Assembly: GCA_910588095.1 (NCBI GenBank)
Contig: CAJUQH010000003.1
Location: 96,042 to 160,041, forward strand
Reading direction: 5' to 3'
DNA: 64,000 bases
From: an uncultured Eggerthellaceae bacterium
GTDB taxonomy: Bacteria > Actinomycetota > Coriobacteriia > Coriobacteriales > Eggerthellaceae
The stretch's first letter is position 1. The number at the start of each line of letters is the position of its first letter. The notes under the pieces are model-generated. The model did no database searches and had not been told where the DNA came from. It worked only from the letters and a program-made list of their open reading frames with translations. This document shows, one piece after another, positions 28,601 through 35,860 of this stretch. A program made the position numbers and the translations under genes.

Positions 28601-29276
28601 CGCCGTCGAAAGAGGAATAGGCTGGGTTGCCTTCAGCGACTCCAACATTTGCGACGTCGCTCGAGCGGAACGCGCGGTTGTCGACGTCGTTCACGCTCGC
28701 AGGCAACATGACGGACGTCACGCCTGAGAGGTAGAAGGCGTAGGCGCCTATCGAGGACACGATATGGGACACGCCTTTGTAAGAGACGGTTTCAGGGAGG
28801 GTGAGATTTGTGACGCCAGCTTCGCTGGCGTGATTTTCATTGGATTCTTCGACTCCGCCAGCTTCGCTGCCTTCGCTCAGAATGACGGAAGGCGAAACGC
28901 CAACGAGCTCGACGTAGGGGCCATCGATGACAGCATAGGTCAGGCCATCGACCGTGAAGGAGCCGATGACGGGCTCGCTGTCGAGGGCAACAACGGAGTT
29001 GATGAAGCTACCTGGCTTGCCAGCCAACCCCGATGCAGGCATCGGGGCTACAGGCGAGTCTTCCGTATCCTGCTCAGTGCTGATTCCTTGGAGTTCTCCA
29101 GAGGAAACAGGGGAAGCATCCGACTGGTCAGCCAAGGCCGACGCTACGACTTCAGAGTTGCCTTCGTCGGAGTCTTCCCCGTACGCATTGGCAAAAGGCA
29201 CAAGGGTGAACGTGAGCAAAGCCGCCAGTACGACGGCAGCAGTCTTGCGGATGAAAGAAACAGCGGGCGCTCGCAT
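25674..29276 (-). CDS. Large BspA/InlB-like surface protein 2
   Basis: 1200 residues. The signal peptide is MRAPAVSFIRKTAAVVLAALL followed by TFTLVPFANAYG. Then: Glu/Ser/Pro linker; LRR_5/BspA-like domain (LTLPETVSYKG to about 28250); a divergent cassette with lower GC (about 27300-28240); a Listeria-Bacteroides repeat (DPKRPGYVFQGWTIP); a conserved stalk (SVISVDVPSSVTFYADVV); and a DUF6273-like C-terminal domain ending FAPCFAL. No sortase motif is visible. It is paralogous to the proteins at 9.9 and 60.2 kb. The first residues MRAPAVSF and the bases GGAAGGAGCCGG upstream are shared with paralogue 3. Probably an exported adhesin or host-interaction protein; the ligand is unknown. Confidence 0.85.
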   Translation of the reverse strand: MRAPAVSFIRKTAAVVLAALLTFTLVPFANAYGEDSDEGNSEVVASALADQSDASPVSSGELQGISTEQDTEDSPVAPMPASGLAGKPGSFINSVVALDSEPVIGSFTVDGLTYAVIDGPYVELVGVSPSVILSEGSEAGGVEESNENHASEAGVTNLTLPETVSYKGVSHIVSSIGAYAFYLSGVTSVMLPASVNDVDNRAFRSSDVANVGVAEGNPAYSSFDGALYDAERLSLLLIPEGKQGAVLLPKTAEVAEASVFSHCPLVDSISVEKDGAAFASENGLLYSSDLTTLLRVPAGATEITIREGCTTIAAGALEACAKLTTINAPATVTSISPDVFESMPTVSPLSQFALHDETNQPRQVEEPNPETSRAAQISSVVPLPAFDTVLPEVKASSITVALPEDPDDRLWAIHGFTVISTASPEASLQERDLQQAYTLTFVETIGVSASSGGTSLWPASDDVYAEAMRNAHVDSGRPNYNFFTDSHFQNGYYKCTTGIFHMYIHSRYGYMHICPDVWNPGQPDNIMIAKDAKTGRRLRVGSYTKILPPGITLEAQRNRPITFSGYFLPFSLSFNVAGGTWDDGSSEPKELADIPYSTTQQVISIPQPVAPRNLEFAGWQDNNGNLIFTPGQLTATSNISQFDAALSAGDAFELTARWERVGYDLGFDVDSEPGDEDYEGEPKDDQTMNVEDGLTVIEDPKRPGYVFQGWTIPNAGGTEAIDQDLVYQGDDGKWYVDASKLPDYAGDDGRVELTARWTSVISVDVPSSVTFYADVVTQGNESREGLASSAFGQSKVQSQSEVDLRIVGLESKQVKGNGSTSLGASDILKKKDGSTVSGTADKLLSLYPATGELTEDDLKDPDATSASKPAGAVDFSLDDILLEKSFAADEFTIPAGGALSLGYRLNLQETSTELDYDKLSALDEGTSASIANISYCFAADGLTPADWREPLWIEDPQGAGFLLLSDIKGAALDLSSHATNTTESSYYQLYKGLLDSNASFHLLVGDSYHDVHIIGICQDVLTDGGKAGLTFEMKNVCDTQVVPASGRYGYNGSNLQTYLEGDFYGSLDARMRDERVGIAGVTKRHQVNNSMTLQTAVYQHVFVPSFYEIFGVTRTSGGWNNAENSSNSFQYQHFAKGGANTNASSYRVKRDAGGTARIWVGRSAQYDSNLTTRISGAFSDGSMSRVSTTSKAYFAPCFAL
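28811..28890 (-). repeat. REP-like palindromic repeat inside surface protein 2
   Basis: On the coding strand: CCGTCATTCTGAGCGAAGG, then GCAGCGAAGCTGGCGGAGTC, AAGAATCC, and GCCAGCGAAGCTGGC. It is in frame and located at the same protein position as copy b in surface protein 1. Confidence 0.6.
29028..29047. repeat. Coding palindrome CCCCGATGC-AG-GCATCGGGG (surface protein 2)
   Basis: Perfect 9-base arms with a 2-base centre, in frame, encoding PMPASG. The same palindrome occurs twice in surface protein 3. Confidence 0.65.
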
Positions 29277-29344
29277 TACAACCGGCTCCTTCCGACTGTG
29301 TGGCTATGACCACTGGGAAGGTGCCCGTTGCGACTTTCTATCAG

Positions 29345-29541
29345 GCGAGAGAATGAGGGCACCCGCCACAGTCGCGAAACGGCAAGCCTACAAAATCCGG
29401 AGTTTCCTCTGGGAAAAAGAGTCTTGAAAGGCAGGTGCCCTCATTGTCTCTTTTTCGCACAAAGGAAATACACGGCTACTAAGGAGATAAATCCAGTATT
29501 CATTTGTAGGCGCTCCCTTAATCGGGAGATCGCCGTTTCGC
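29345..29541 (-). ncRNA. Structured 5' leader RNA of surface protein 2, copy A
   Basis: Coordinates are plus-strand positions; the RNA is read on the minus strand. P1: GCGAAACGGC (29532-29541) with GCCGTTTCGC (29374-29383). P2 hairpin: CTCCC/GGGAG (29513-29528). P3: GCCTACAAA (29503-29511) with TTTGTAGGC (29386-29394). P5: AAAAAGAG (29448-29455) with CTCTTTTT (29414-29421). The P5 loop contains AATGAGGGCACC (29434-29445), which pairs as a pseudoknot with GGTGCCCTC plus three more bases (29352-29363). A further helix, ACTGTG (29367-29372) with CACAGT (29295-29300), ends next to the ribosome site. All helices have counterparts with different sequence in the leader at 59981-60211. Confidence 0.75.
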
Positions 29542-29548
29542 ACCTGCG

Positions 29549-29577
29549 AGGATAGCAATCGCACCTGAAAATTGCAA
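29549..29577 (-). promoter_or_regulatory. Promoter of the surface protein 2 leader
   Basis: Minus strand: TTGCAA (29572-29577), 17 bases, TATCCT (29549-29554). Seven bases separate the -10 from the first base of P1, so transcription should begin at or next to P1. The copy at 60 kb has the same geometry. The remaining stretch 29578-29745 shows no gene. Confidence 0.7.
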
Positions 29578-29745
29578 GCATGGCGCTTGGATTGACGGTC
29601 GTGCAAAATGGGGCACTCTCGTCAACGAGACGCGCTCGCCCACTGACAAACTGGCTAGATGACGGCATGGTGGCGGCTTCGGGACATTCCGATTGCCTGC
29701 CTTATACTTATGTACCCGAACAGCATCGGCAGAGGAAGGCACCCC

Positions 29746-29976
29746 ATGGCTGACGACAGCAACCCCGTTCCTGCGCGCCCCGAAGGCGTGCAAGCCAAGC
29801 GCAGCACGCTCACCCAGGCCGCCGGCGCGCCGCAGGTCGGCCGCCGCGAAGCTCCTGCGCCCACTCGCGACCCCGCGCGCACGCGTCGCATCGTCGTAGG
29901 GCTGCTGCTCAGCGTGGTAGTGGTGGTGGCTGTGCTCGGCCTGGTAATGGGGCTCGCCGCCGATATCTCCCGCTGA
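29746..29976 (+). CDS. Small single-pass membrane protein
   Basis: 76 residues: a Pro/Arg/Ala-rich cytoplasmic part of about 48 residues and one C-terminal membrane helix (VVGLLLSVVVVVAVLGLVMGLAA). AGAGGAAGG lies 7-10 bases before the ATG. A TATACT at about 29703-29708 could be its -10. Function is unknown. Confidence 0.7.
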   Translation: MADDSNPVPARPEGVQAKRSTLTQAAGAPQVGRREAPAPTRDPARTRRIVVGLLLSVVVVVAVLGLVMGLAADISR

Positions 29977-30034
29977 ATGTCCGCCTTGAGCGCTATGCTC
30001 GGTACCTATGCGTAACACGAGGAAGGGAACCCTT

Positions 30035-30952
30035 ATGTACAAGGTCCATTGCCTGAACAACATATCGCCGGTCGGCCTGGCGCTGCTCGACGACGAGTTC
30101 GAGCTCACCGGCACCATCGACGACGCCGACGCCATCCTGGTGCGCTCGGCCAACATGCACGAGATGGAGCTGCCTGACACCCTGAAGTGCGTCGCCCGCG
30201 CCGGCGCTGGCGTGAACAACATCCCGCTGGAGGCCCTGGCCGAGCGCGGCATACCGGTGTTCAACACCCCTGGCGCCAACGCCAACGCGGTGAAGGAGCT
30301 CGTGCTGGCCGCCATGCTGCTGGCGTCGCGCGACATCGTGGGCGGCGTGGCCTGGTGCCGTAGCAACGCTGACGACGAGAACATCGGCAAGGCGGCCGAG
30401 AAGGCCAAGAAGCAGTTCGCTGGCGGCGAGATAATGGGCAAGACCCTGGGCGTCATCGGCCTGGGGGCCATCGGGCGCCTGGTGGTGCAGGCTGCCGAGG
30501 CCCTGGGCATGGACGTCGTCGGCTACGACCCCGGCCTGGATGCCGCTTCGGCCAAGAGCATCTCGTCGACGCTGCAGGTCGCTGGCGACCTGGCCGCGCT
30601 CTATGCGGCCAGCGACTTCATCACCATCCACGTGCCGGCGCTGCCCAGCACCATAGGGATGATCGATGCCGCCGCCCTCGCGTCCATGAAGGACGGCGTG
30701 GTGTTCCTCAACTTCTCGCGTGACACGCTGGTGGACGATGCTGCCATGGCCAAGGCCCTGGCCGATGGCAAGGTGGCCTGCTATGTGACCGACTTCGCCA
30801 ACCCTGCCGTCATGGCCATGGGCAACGCGCTGGTCATCCCGCATCTGGGTGCTTCCACGGCCGAGGCTGAGGACAACTGCGCCAAGATGGCGGTCGAGGA
30901 AGTGATGGATTACCTGAAGACCGGCACCAAGACCCACTGCGTGAACATGTAG
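30035..30952 (+). CDS. serA: D-3-phosphoglycerate dehydrogenase-like D-2-hydroxyacid dehydrogenase
   Basis: 305 residues. Rossmann motif GVIGLGAIGRLV, substrate-side RAGAGVNNIPL, and the catalytic His segment IPHLGASTAEAE are in the order of D-2-hydroxyacid dehydrogenases, closest to short SerA forms. The C-terminal ACT domain of long SerA proteins is absent, so serine feedback is not expected. The chosen ATG at 30035 follows GAAGGGA; the ATG nine codons earlier is less well placed. It converges with the LuxR gene with only 8 bp between the two stops. Confidence 0.83.
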   Translation: MYKVHCLNNISPVGLALLDDEFELTGTIDDADAILVRSANMHEMELPDTLKCVARAGAGVNNIPLEALAERGIPVFNTPGANANAVKELVLAAMLLASRDIVGGVAWCRSNADDENIGKAAEKAKKQFAGGEIMGKTLGVIGLGAIGRLVVQAAEALGMDVVGYDPGLDAASAKSISSTLQVAGDLAALYAASDFITIHVPALPSTIGMIDAAALASMKDGVVFLNFSRDTLVDDAAMAKALADGKVACYVTDFANPAVMAMGNALVIPHLGASTAEAEDNCAKMAVEEVMDYLKTGTKTHCVNM

Positions 30953-30960
30953 CGCGCGGG

Positions 30961-32697
30961 CTAGCGCTCGCCGAAGATGCTCGATGCCGCCCGGCGCTGC
31001 CCGTCGCGGCCATCGCGCCCAGAATCAGGCCCCGTGGCCGGCCTCGCAGCCGACTCGGGGCCTTTCCCTTGCTCCATGAGGTTGAGCAGCTCTTGCTGGG
31101 TGTGGATGTCAAGCTTCTTATAGATGTGGTTGATGTGCGTCTTGGCCGTGCTCTTGGAGATGCACAGCTTCTCCTGGATGAAAGCGGCGTTGTGGCCCTT
31201 GGCCAGCAAGCGCATGACCTCGGTCTCGCGCCGCGAGAGCAGGTAGGTGCGTGCCACGTCGTCGCAACGGGCTTGGAAGCGGCCACGGGCTTGCGAGGCA
31301 TCCTCGGCATCGGTTCTGGCTGCCTCGTCGGCAGCCTTGCGCGGCGCTTCTGCCAGGGCTTCCGCAACGGCGATAGCGACAGCGTCTTCCGTAGCCTGGT
31401 CATGCCCGGGCGCAGAAGCTGCCAGCTGCGCAGCGCTTGGTGCAGTGCGGCGCACGCTGTGCATGAGGGCTGCTATCTCGCGCTGGCGCGGCAGCGAAGC
31501 GTAGCCCATCACCAAGGCCAGCAGCAGCCCCGGCACGGCCCCTGCCAGCGCCTCGACGCTGGTCGGCTCGCCGAACAGCGGGTGGATGGCCAGCGTGGCG
31601 CCCAGCACGCCCAGCAGCAGGAAGCTGTTGCCCAGCCCGAACACGAAGATGGGCGAGAGCGCGAATTCCTGCGAAAGGTCGGCGAAGAGTATCCACATGA
31701 CGGCCTCGAAGCATACGAACCCGCACACGGCGAGGAACGCGCACAGCAGGCTGTTGGGGCCAGCGAGTCCCGTGAGCGCGAACAAGCCCAGCGCGATGAC
31801 CGGCACCACGCAGCGGAACACGATGTCCCAATGGGACACGCTCTTCGACAGCATGACCACGATGACGATGAGAAGCAGCGCGATGACCGCCGCAGCGAAC
31901 ACGCACAGCTGCATGGCGATGCTGTCGGAGGGGAGTATGGCCCCCAGACATACGGCTTGCAGCGCCCCGAAGGGCACGCCGAACAGCAGCGTGGGCACCC
32001 CTAGACGTATGCCGAAGGGTATGTGATGGCGCCCCAGGGGGCTGAACACCGGTGCCTCATGCCGCGCGTAGTAGGGCGCGGGCATCGACCGCCACAGCAG
32101 ATGGAACGAGACGACGGGCAGCAGCCCCACTATGAAGTAGGACGCCGGAGCCGGTACCCAATGTATGAGCACGATGGCGATAGCCAAGGCCAGCGCGATG
32201 GCCAGAACAGTGTTGAGCACGATGGTGGTGAAGGAATGGTGCGCGAACGCGGTTCCCCACAGCACCAGCGCCAGCGCGCCCGCCAAGCCCAGCAGCACGC
32301 CAGAGCCCACCGTCACGGCGGCTCCCAGCGCCCCGCCGCCGGGCACGCACAGCAGTGCCGTGCCCGCCACGGCCAGCACCGTGGCCGCCACTGGGGCTGG
32401 CCTGCTCACATAAAAGGCTAGCAACCGTTGGTTGGTGAACGCTGCGACCAGCAGGAATACCGCGCAGGCCAGCAGCGCAGCAAGGTTGAGCAGCGGCACC
32501 AGCTCGCCGGGCACGGGGAACATCTCCGGGGCGCCCTCGCTGAAGGCATGGATGCACCCGGTGCTCAGCAGGGCGAGGAAGAACCACGCCAAGAACAGCC
32601 CGAGCCCCACCGAGAGCGAATTGAGGTCGCTCGTCACCTCGCCGCGGTCGGTTCCGCGCGCGATGCTGATGGTTATCTGGGGCAATTTCTTGTTCAT
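30961..32697 (-). CDS. LuxR-family regulator with polytopic membrane N-terminal domain
   Basis: 578 residues. About twelve hydrophobic segments (roughly 25-410) form an MFS-like membrane domain. A cytoplasmic Ala/Glu-rich linker leads to a C-terminal LuxR HTH (RRETEVMRLLAKGHNAAFIQ and KSTAKTHINHIYKKLDI). There is no receiver domain. Membrane LuxR proteins of this design are abundant in Eggerthellaceae, commonly beside anaerobic reductase genes. The inference is that it senses a small molecule at the membrane and controls the divergent zinc-ribbon/Mo-enzyme genes. The ATG has AAGGAGCGG upstream. Confidence 0.88.
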   Translation of the reverse strand: MNKKLPQITISIARGTDRGEVTSDLNSLSVGLGLFLAWFFLALLSTGCIHAFSEGAPEMFPVPGELVPLLNLAALLACAVFLLVAAFTNQRLLAFYVSRPAPVAATVLAVAGTALLCVPGGGALGAAVTVGSGVLLGLAGALALVLWGTAFAHHSFTTIVLNTVLAIALALAIAIVLIHWVPAPASYFIVGLLPVVSFHLLWRSMPAPYYARHEAPVFSPLGRHHIPFGIRLGVPTLLFGVPFGALQAVCLGAILPSDSIAMQLCVFAAAVIALLLIVIVVMLSKSVSHWDIVFRCVVPVIALGLFALTGLAGPNSLLCAFLAVCGFVCFEAVMWILFADLSQEFALSPIFVFGLGNSFLLLGVLGATLAIHPLFGEPTSVEALAGAVPGLLLALVMGYASLPRQREIAALMHSVRRTAPSAAQLAASAPGHDQATEDAVAIAVAEALAEAPRKAADEAARTDAEDASQARGRFQARCDDVARTYLLSRRETEVMRLLAKGHNAAFIQEKLCISKSTAKTHINHIYKKLDIHTQQELLNLMEQGKGPESAARPATGPDSGRDGRDGQRRAASSIFGER

Positions 32698-32780
32698 ACC
32701 GCTCCTTCTCGATGGTGCCCATTATAAAGCAAGGTTTTCAAACCCGCTCATACGGAGAGCCATGAAGAAATCAACCTTCT

Positions 32781-32825
32781 GGGTTGATGCCGAAGGGGTC
32801 AAAAACGACCCTCTGGAGCGATGCT
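32781..32825. promoter_or_regulatory. Two adjacent inverted repeats in the luxR/zinc-ribbon divergent region
   Basis: TCAACC-N5-GGTTGA (from 32781) and AGGGGTC-AAAAAC-GACCCT (from about 32805). Both lie between the luxR start and the promoter at 32865 and could be binding sites or hairpins. Confidence 0.4.
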
Positions 32826-32864
32826 GCTCACCCTGCACTGACTAAACTTTCTTTCGGTTGCATG

Positions 32865-32894
32865 TTGTACCACGAGTACTAAGCATGCTATCCT
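32865..32894 (+). promoter_or_regulatory. Likely promoter of the zinc-ribbon gene (and possibly the Mo operon)
   Basis: TTGTAC (32865-32870), 18 bases, TATCCT (32889-32894). This gives a leader of about 135 nt before the ATG at 33036. Confidence 0.5.
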
Positions 32895-33035
32895 TTGCAA
32901 GCCGAAGCGCACCTCCCCTTATACGCGGTAGCGAGGAGCGTTCTCGGTGGAAAGTTGAAGGTCCATCGTCCGCAACACTTATATAGAGAGGGATATATAG
33001 GTGCGGGTGGTGGAGAAACGCAAGGAGGATCCGTT

Positions 33036-33287
33036 ATGTGTTTTAGACCCGCAGATGCCGGTGCCGGCGATGGTCCCAACAAGTGCCCCGAGTGCGGCAA
33101 GACCATCCAGGCCATGGGCGGCCTCGTGCTGAAGTCCTGCCCTTTCTGCAAGTGCGACTTCACCAAGTACATGAACGAGGATGGCACGCCTAAGGCGGCT
33201 GCTCCTGGTGCCCCTGCGGCTCCTGGTGCCCCGGCTGCTCCTGGCGCTCCGGCTGCCCCCGGCGCCCCCAAGGCCCCCGGTCAGTAG
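33036..33287 (+). CDS. Small zinc-ribbon protein with Pro-Gly-Ala repeat tail
   Basis: 83 residues. A four-cysteine zinc-ribbon is made by CPECGK (about 17) and CPFCKC (about 36). The C-terminal third is a perfect low-complexity repeat of PGAPAA units. AAGGAGGAT precedes the ATG. Strongly biased codons (GCT, CCT, GGT) resemble the Mo operon 230 bp downstream, and a terminator separates the two. Function is unknown; it may act as a small metal- or nucleic-acid-binding accessory of the Mo enzyme. Confidence 0.75.
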   Translation: MCFRPADAGAGDGPNKCPECGKTIQAMGGLVLKSCPFCKCDFTKYMNEDGTPKAAAPGAPAAPGAPAAPGAPAAPGAPKAPGQ

Positions 33288-33296
33288 TCAATCTGC

Positions 33297-33345
33297 AGTG
33301 GCTTATGAGCCTGTTCGGTAGGTTCATAAGCCACTTTGTTTTTCT
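33297..33345 (+). terminator. Strong intrinsic terminator after the zinc-ribbon gene
   Basis: AGTGGCTTATGA (33297-33308) and TCATAAGCCACT (33324-33335) are perfect 12-bp arms followed by TTGTTTTT. The 176 bp to the next gene contain no promoter as good as that at 32865, so regulated read-through is possible. Confidence 0.9.
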
Positions 33346-33521
33346 GGTCCGAAACACGACCCGCTCTTTGGCTTCGAGCAGCGCGGCCCTTGCTTAGGGA
33401 TTTGAGGGCCACTCGCCCAGCCGGCTTCCACCGGACGGACGGGCTGCTTGTTGATAGCGCGCCTACCACGGGCGCGTGAAGAAAGTTTCTACAGGAAGAA
33501 ACGTGGAGAAAGAAGGAAAGT

Positions 33522-35840
33522 ATGGCATACGGTAAACAGTGGCAAACCGTAATGGAGGACGGCACGGTCGTCACCCGCTCCAACACCTGGTCTCCTCCGG
33601 GGTCTCACCCCGTGGGGTACGGCGTCAAGGTCGTGACCAAGGACGGCAAGCTCGTCCGCATCGAGGGCGATGACGACAACCCGATCACCAAAGGCCGCGT
33701 CAACGCCATGAACCTGGCCCTGCGCGAGTACACCTACGCCGACAACCGCATCATCTACCCGATGAAGCGTGCTTTCGAGGATCGCGGCAAGGACAAGTGG
33801 GAGCGTACCACTTGGGACGAGGCCATGGACACCATCTGCGAGAAGGTGCGCTACTACCAGGATCCTGCCAATGGCGGTCCCGAGTCCATCGTGTGCTTCG
33901 GTGGTACCGGCCGTGAGGCTTGCATCTTCTACTACGCGCTGACGTTCTCCGTGCTGCAGTCCCCCAACTGCTGCTACACGCAGTCCGGTTGGTCTTGCTA
34001 CGGCCCCCGTTGCTCCATCGCCGACTACGTTCTCGGCGCTGGCTACCCCGAGCTGGACTACGCTGGTCACCTGCCCGGCAGCTACCATGACCCGGCCTAC
34101 ACCCTCTCCAAGTGGGTTGTGGTTTGGGGCAAGGAGCCTCTGCCCTCCAACGGCGACGGCTTCTTCGGTCACTGCCTCGTCGACATGATGAAGCTTGGCA
34201 CCAAGATCATCTCCATCGACCCCCGTATCACCTGGGTCGGCGCTCATGACGGCAACATCAACGTGCAGGTTCGCCCGCAGACTGACACCGCCATGGCCCT
34301 CGGCATCATGAACCTCATGTTCCAGAACGACGAGTACGATCATGAGTTCGCTGAGAAGTGGATCTACGGCCTCGACGAGCTGAAGGCTCGCGCTGCCGAG
34401 TACCCGGTGGAGAAGGTCGCTGAGATCACCACCGTGTCTGCCGAGACCATCAAGAAGGTCGCGCACATCATCGGCACCGAGCGCCCGATCGGTTGGGCTT
34501 GGGGCCTCGCGTTCGACCAGAACAAGAACGGCGTGCAGCTGTCCCAGGCCATGATCATCCTGGCCGCTCTGGCTGGCTCCATCGACCGTCCCGGCGGCCT
34601 GACCCTCGGCCCGCCGTCTGCTCTGCTCGGCAAGTGGCGTATGGAGCAGCGTGGCGCTATGGACGACGAGGTTTGGTCGAAGCGTATCGGCGCTGCGGCT
34701 TGGCCGGGCCTGTCCACGGGCATGGCTACCACCCAGCCTGACGAGACGCTGAACACCATGGAGTCCGACGAGCCCTACGCTCTGAAGATGGGCTGGTTCA
34801 ACAGCTCCAACTTCCTGACCCCGACCTGCTCCGCTCAGCCGAAGCGTTGGCACAAGGCTCTGCAGAAGCTCGAGTTCGTGGTCGTTCAGGACCTCACCAT
34901 GACCCCGACGGCCATGGCTGTGGGCGATTACTTCCTGCCCATGTCCACCTGGGCTGAGCATGACGGCATCGTCCTGACCCACTACGGTCGCAACACCGTG
35001 TTCATGGGCCCCATGAACAAGGCCCTCACCGTCGGCGAGTGCAAGTCCGACGTCGAGATCTGCCTGATGTTCGGTCAGCGCCTGAACCCGAGCTGGTGGC
35101 CGTGGTACAAGCCGGCTGACGGCAAGTCCCTCGACCTCGACGCTCTGCAGCAGGCCGTTGAGGACTTCTACAGCGATCAGCTGAAGGAGCTCGGCTTCGA
35201 CTGGAAGGGCTTCCAGGAGCTCGGTCTGTACCAGCCTGGTGCTCATGGCTTCGAGTACGAGAAGTACGAGAAGGGCATGCTGCGCTTCGACGGCACCCCT
35301 GGCTTCAACACCATCACCGGCCAGATCGAGGCCTACTCGATTCTTTACGAATCCTGGGGCGAGGATCCGCTGCCGTACTACGAGGAGCCCAACTTCTCGC
35401 AGGTGTCCAAGCCTGAGTTCGCTGGTCAGTACCCGCTGATCACCACCTCCGGCTCGCGTCGTTACAGCTCCTTCCACTCTGAGCATCGTGCTGTTCCGTC
35501 CCTGCGCCAGATCGATCCGTGGCCGTGGGTTCAGATCAGCCCCGCTACTGCTGCCGAGTACGGCATCACCGACGGCGACTGGGTTGAGGTCTACAACATG
35601 TTCGGCGAGGCTCGCTTCAAGGCTGAGATCACGCCGGTCATGAAGGACGGCATCATCAACTGCGCTCATGGTTGGTGGTTCCCTGAGCAGGACGGCGAGG
35701 AGCCCAACCTGTTCGGCGTGTGGAAGTCCAACTTCAACAGCCTGGTTCCGCACATGAACATCGGTAAGCTTGGCTTCGGTGCTCCGTACAAGGGCGTTAT
35801 GTGCAACATGCGCCGCGTTCGCAGCCTCGACCAGGACTAA
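33522..35840 (+). CDS. Molybdopterin enzyme of the DMSO reductase superfamily lacking the N-terminal Fe-S cysteines
   Basis: 772 residues, no Tat signal, so cytoplasmic. It has the bis-MGD fold order: N-terminal domain with VEGD-like RIEGDDDNPITKG, TTWDEAM, the SIDPR dinucleotide-binding segment, GWAWGLAFDQNKNG, and a C-terminal molydopterin-dinucleotide domain (from about 650, ADEYGITDGDWVEVYN-like). The usual four cluster cysteines are replaced: SPPGSHPVGYG (Ser24, Ser28, Tyr33) and GRVNA (Asn61). The candidate metal-site segment is SGWSCYGPR with Cys159. Absence of the cluster in the large subunit is known for pyrogallol transhydroxylase. A reductase, hydroxytransferase or hydratase role cannot be decided. 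Codon bias (CGT, GCT, ATC) indicates high expression. Confidence 0.87.
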   Translation: MAYGKQWQTVMEDGTVVTRSNTWSPPGSHPVGYGVKVVTKDGKLVRIEGDDDNPITKGRVNAMNLALREYTYADNRIIYPMKRAFEDRGKDKWERTTWDEAMDTICEKVRYYQDPANGGPESIVCFGGTGREACIFYYALTFSVLQSPNCCYTQSGWSCYGPRCSIADYVLGAGYPELDYAGHLPGSYHDPAYTLSKWVVVWGKEPLPSNGDGFFGHCLVDMMKLGTKIISIDPRITWVGAHDGNINVQVRPQTDTAMALGIMNLMFQNDEYDHEFAEKWIYGLDELKARAAEYPVEKVAEITTVSAETIKKVAHIIGTERPIGWAWGLAFDQNKNGVQLSQAMIILAALAGSIDRPGGLTLGPPSALLGKWRMEQRGAMDDEVWSKRIGAAAWPGLSTGMATTQPDETLNTMESDEPYALKMGWFNSSNFLTPTCSAQPKRWHKALQKLEFVVVQDLTMTPTAMAVGDYFLPMSTWAEHDGIVLTHYGRNTVFMGPMNKALTVGECKSDVEICLMFGQRLNPSWWPWYKPADGKSLDLDALQQAVEDFYSDQLKELGFDWKGFQELGLYQPGAHGFEYEKYEKGMLRFDGTPGFNTITGQIEAYSILYESWGEDPLPYYEEPNFSQVSKPEFAGQYPLITTSGSRRYSSFHSEHRAVPSLRQIDPWPWVQISPATAAEYGITDGDWVEVYNMFGEARFKAEITPVMKDGIINCAHGWWFPEQDGEEPNLFGVWKSNFNSLVPHMNIGKLGFGAPYKGVMCNMRRVRSLDQD

Positions 35841-35860
35841 CTCGAAAGGAAGTGAACTAA

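Noticed and set aside
25149..29600. Genomic island inserted at tRNA-Leu
   Set aside because: No integrase and no direct repeat of the tRNA 3' end was seen; the neighbouring surface protein is one of three dispersed copies.
33489..35753. 754-codon open frame on the minus strand across the Mo enzyme gene
   Set aside because: It mirrors a strongly codon-biased plus-strand gene; its product is His/Val/Leu/Arg-rich without domain pattern.
33522..35840. Naming the Mo enzyme as a catechol dehydroxylase or acetylene hydratase
   Set aside because: The family context in Eggerthellaceae makes the first attractive, but the protein is shorter, lacks a Tat signal and Fe-S cysteines, and no substrate-specific residue can be identified from sequence alone.
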